14,032 nucleotides of DNA, from NCBI GenBank assembly GCA_026770585.1, contig MU646812.1, positions 23,355-37,386 on the forward strand, given 5' to 3'. Source of the stretch: Baffinella frigidus. Taxonomy: Eukaryota > Cryptophyceae > Cryptomonadales > Baffinellaceae. Numbering within the stretch: the first letter of the stretch is position 1; every line of letters starts with the position of its first letter. A model generated the notes under the pieces. That model searched no databases and was not told the origin of the DNA. It saw nothing but the letters and a program-made list of their open reading frames with translations. Of this stretch, positions 12,771 through 14,032 are shown piece by piece. Made by a program: the position numbers and the translations under genes.

Positions 12771-13600
12771 GACTGAACTTTGATGCCCAGGTGACGGAGT
12801 TGCTTTACAATTCTCGAAGGAAGGGAAGCGCGCGTGAGGGACGTTGGTGGAGGTGCGACGCTCCCCACGCAGGGCTGGAGGGGGGGGTGTTCAAAAGTCA
12901 TTTTTGACGGGAAAACTTTCTCAGAAGTCATTTTTTGACGCGCCCTTGTCGAAATTGAATATGAAAATACCTGCACTTCAAGACAGGCACGCCTTGAAAC
13001 GGAGTGCCGTGTCCAATTTGTACTGGCTGAGGAATCGCGTCTGTGTCTCAAACGAAGATGTCTGGAGTGCGACCAACAGCCCGGCTTGTCAAGGGCACGC
13101 TGGTGGCGCCGCGGGCCTCTTTTGGGGGGAAAAGTTGGCCGGGGTGTTGGTGGAGGTGCGACGCGCCCCTAGACCCTCTCGGGTTCGAGGGGACCTGGCG
13201 TAGCTGCTGTTGAGCGAGATATCGCCTGTCGTTGCCGACCTGACGTAGCCGTGTTCCAGCTCTGCAGAGCATGTTTTGAAGTCACCCCCCTCGAACGGCG
13301 ACAACAACGCGCACCCTGCGTGGGCTATAGCTTGCCGGTAGGTAGAAAGGCTGATGCGAGACCTCTCATCTCGCACCGAACCCGCGCCTTAATGTTTTGC
13401 ATGCGTGAAACACAGGTGGGCATCCGCGCTGCGGCCTTGATCTGGCCCAGTTATGTCCACTTTTATTTAAGGATGGTCGAAACTGGATTTTTGGAAGTCT
13501 TTAATACATTTAGGGTCGTTACAAATACATTTTTAAAAGACTCGAGGCCCACACGAGGCCATCCATGCGAAAAGAGTAAATGTCGATTGTGAGCGTTTGT
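12770..13600. other. Mostly unassigned stretch
   Basis: GTTGGTGGAGGTGCGACGC (19 bases) is present exactly at 12843-12861 and 13146-13164. AAGTCATTTTTGACG-like words occur twice at 12893-12909 and 12922-12940, each forming a small hairpin. Open frames of about 100 codons exist on both strands over 12844-13376, but none shows clear splice signals or a recognisable domain. 13440-13600 is A+T-rich. Confidence 0.45.
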
Positions 13601-13824
13601 GTAGTAATTTTTATATGTTTGGTCGAATAGAAAGACAAGCTACACGCTTTGCGTGTAGCACGTGACCAATTTCTCCACCAAACGCTACAACCGGCTTTAA
13701 CTATGTTCGCATAAATAGCCTCGTGTGGGCGCCCCCCTAGGTGGCCCTGGCACAACAATCAGCCGTGTATCAATAATGTGATGATCTTTCAAACGTGAAA
13801 CAGGTGGGCATCCCTGCAGTGGCC
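13403..13824 (+). repeat. Diverged direct repeat pair
   Basis: GCGTGAAACACAGGTGGGCA at 13403 and ACGTGAAACAGGTGGGCATC at 13793 begin similar ~32-base stretches ending GCGGCC and GTGGCC. After CAG, both open into a frame starting VGI. The match is too short to call an exon. Confidence 0.5.
13596..13725. mobile_element. Possible decayed MITE remains
   Basis: TTTGTGTAGTAATTTT (13596-13611) is identical to 5944-5959 of the foldback family. Further on, CACGTGACCAA, CGCTACA, CCGGCTTTAA and AAATAGCCTCGTGTGG follow the same order as the right half of the 3848/5477 MITE family, with the GGCCCCTCTAGCAT part missing. A perfect hairpin GCTACACGC/GCGTGTAGC lies at 13639-13659. Confidence 0.4.
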
Positions 13825-13885
13825 ATGGGAAAGAAAGGCAGCGGTGCTACTAGCAACGGACTGCACCGAGACGCGCGCGCGGTTC

Positions 13886-14032
13886 TCGAGTCCCGAAATG
13901 AGGCTGGGGGTTTCGAGTCCCGAAAGGAGGGTGGGGTTCCGCGTCCCCCCCCCGCAAGGCCCGGTGTTGCACACCCCCCCCGAGCAAGGTGCGGTCCCTC
14001 CCCCCCCCCCTCCCTCTCTCCCTCCCTCCCTC
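13886..14032 (+). repeat. Short tandem duplication and C-rich end
   Basis: TCGAGTCCCGAAA begins at 13886 and 13913 (period 27). From about 13945 to the window end the strand is dominated by runs of 7 to 10 C residues and CCCTCCCTCCCT, a low-complexity tract that continues beyond the window. The opposite strand has G-quadruplex potential. Confidence 0.8.

Noticed and set aside
13886-13936. tRNA-like B-box words (TTCGAGTCC) suggesting a tRNA or SINE
   Set aside because: No A box, no cloverleaf and no acceptor stem can be drawn. The words belong to a 27-base tandem duplication.

Overview
The window looks like non-coding, repeat-saturated nuclear DNA from a eukaryote. It has no bacterial gene layout. 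It carries long CT/GTCT, CTT and CA microsatellites, many arrays of the 7-base telomere-type unit CCCTAAA/TTTAGGG and its one-base variants, and at least fourteen foldback or terminal-inverted-repeat elements. A few short stretches read as GC3-rich exons with GT and AG splice signals. CCCTAAA telomeres are found in plants, many algae and some alveolates. Together with mid-range GC content and isolated exon-like pieces, this makes a microalga or chromerid/dinoflagellate-like alveolate my best guess, at low confidence. No complete gene, tRNA, rRNA, CRISPR array, or recognisable transposase or reverse transcriptase domain is visible.

Layout. 1-760: a degenerate array of a ~95-base unit broken by two foldbacks (245-382, 466-661). 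822-921: a small TA-flanked MITE-like element with a truncated relative at 12310. 930-1570: mostly unexplained, with one weak coding stretch. 1570-2860: two CT tracts, a recurrent 25-mer, a foldback, and a 112-base tandem unit whose second copy holds a 139-base insertion flanked by a 5-base duplication. 2860-4400: small repeats, a CTT-tailed dispersed repeat and a 192-base MITE. 4521-5100: a variant telomere-like array followed by three copies of an exon-3'-end plus 5' splice-site segment. 5123-6700: the densest palindrome region, with a 24-base perfect palindrome, the second MITE copy, a three-armed foldback with 80-base perfect arms, and a nested palindrome. 6750-7700: C-rich repeats, CA repeat, duplicated segments and a foldback with a possible 5-base duplication. 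8339-9310: telomere-type arrays alternating with three copies of another exon-like fragment. 9326-10570: a potential G-quadruplex and a repeated unit split by three inverted-repeat elements, one with a clear TA target duplication. 10575-11160: CT tract, exon-like ORF and CTT-tailed repeat. 11221-11880: a 660-base inverted-repeat element carrying an exon-like segment. 11880-14032: sparse sequence with small repeats and a C-rich end.

Two observations stand out. First, short exon-like peptides (W-G-V-S-T-L and N-S-A-F-G types) occur in several copies beside telomere-like arrays. The second set differs mostly at synonymous positions. Second, repeats beginning CCACGCCAG form the ends of at least three inverted-repeat elements, and two such motifs lie directly downstream of near-identical GTGAGT splice donors. 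I found no coherent new molecular system. The window is best read as a mosaic of MITE-like elements, telomere-type repeats and exon fragments.
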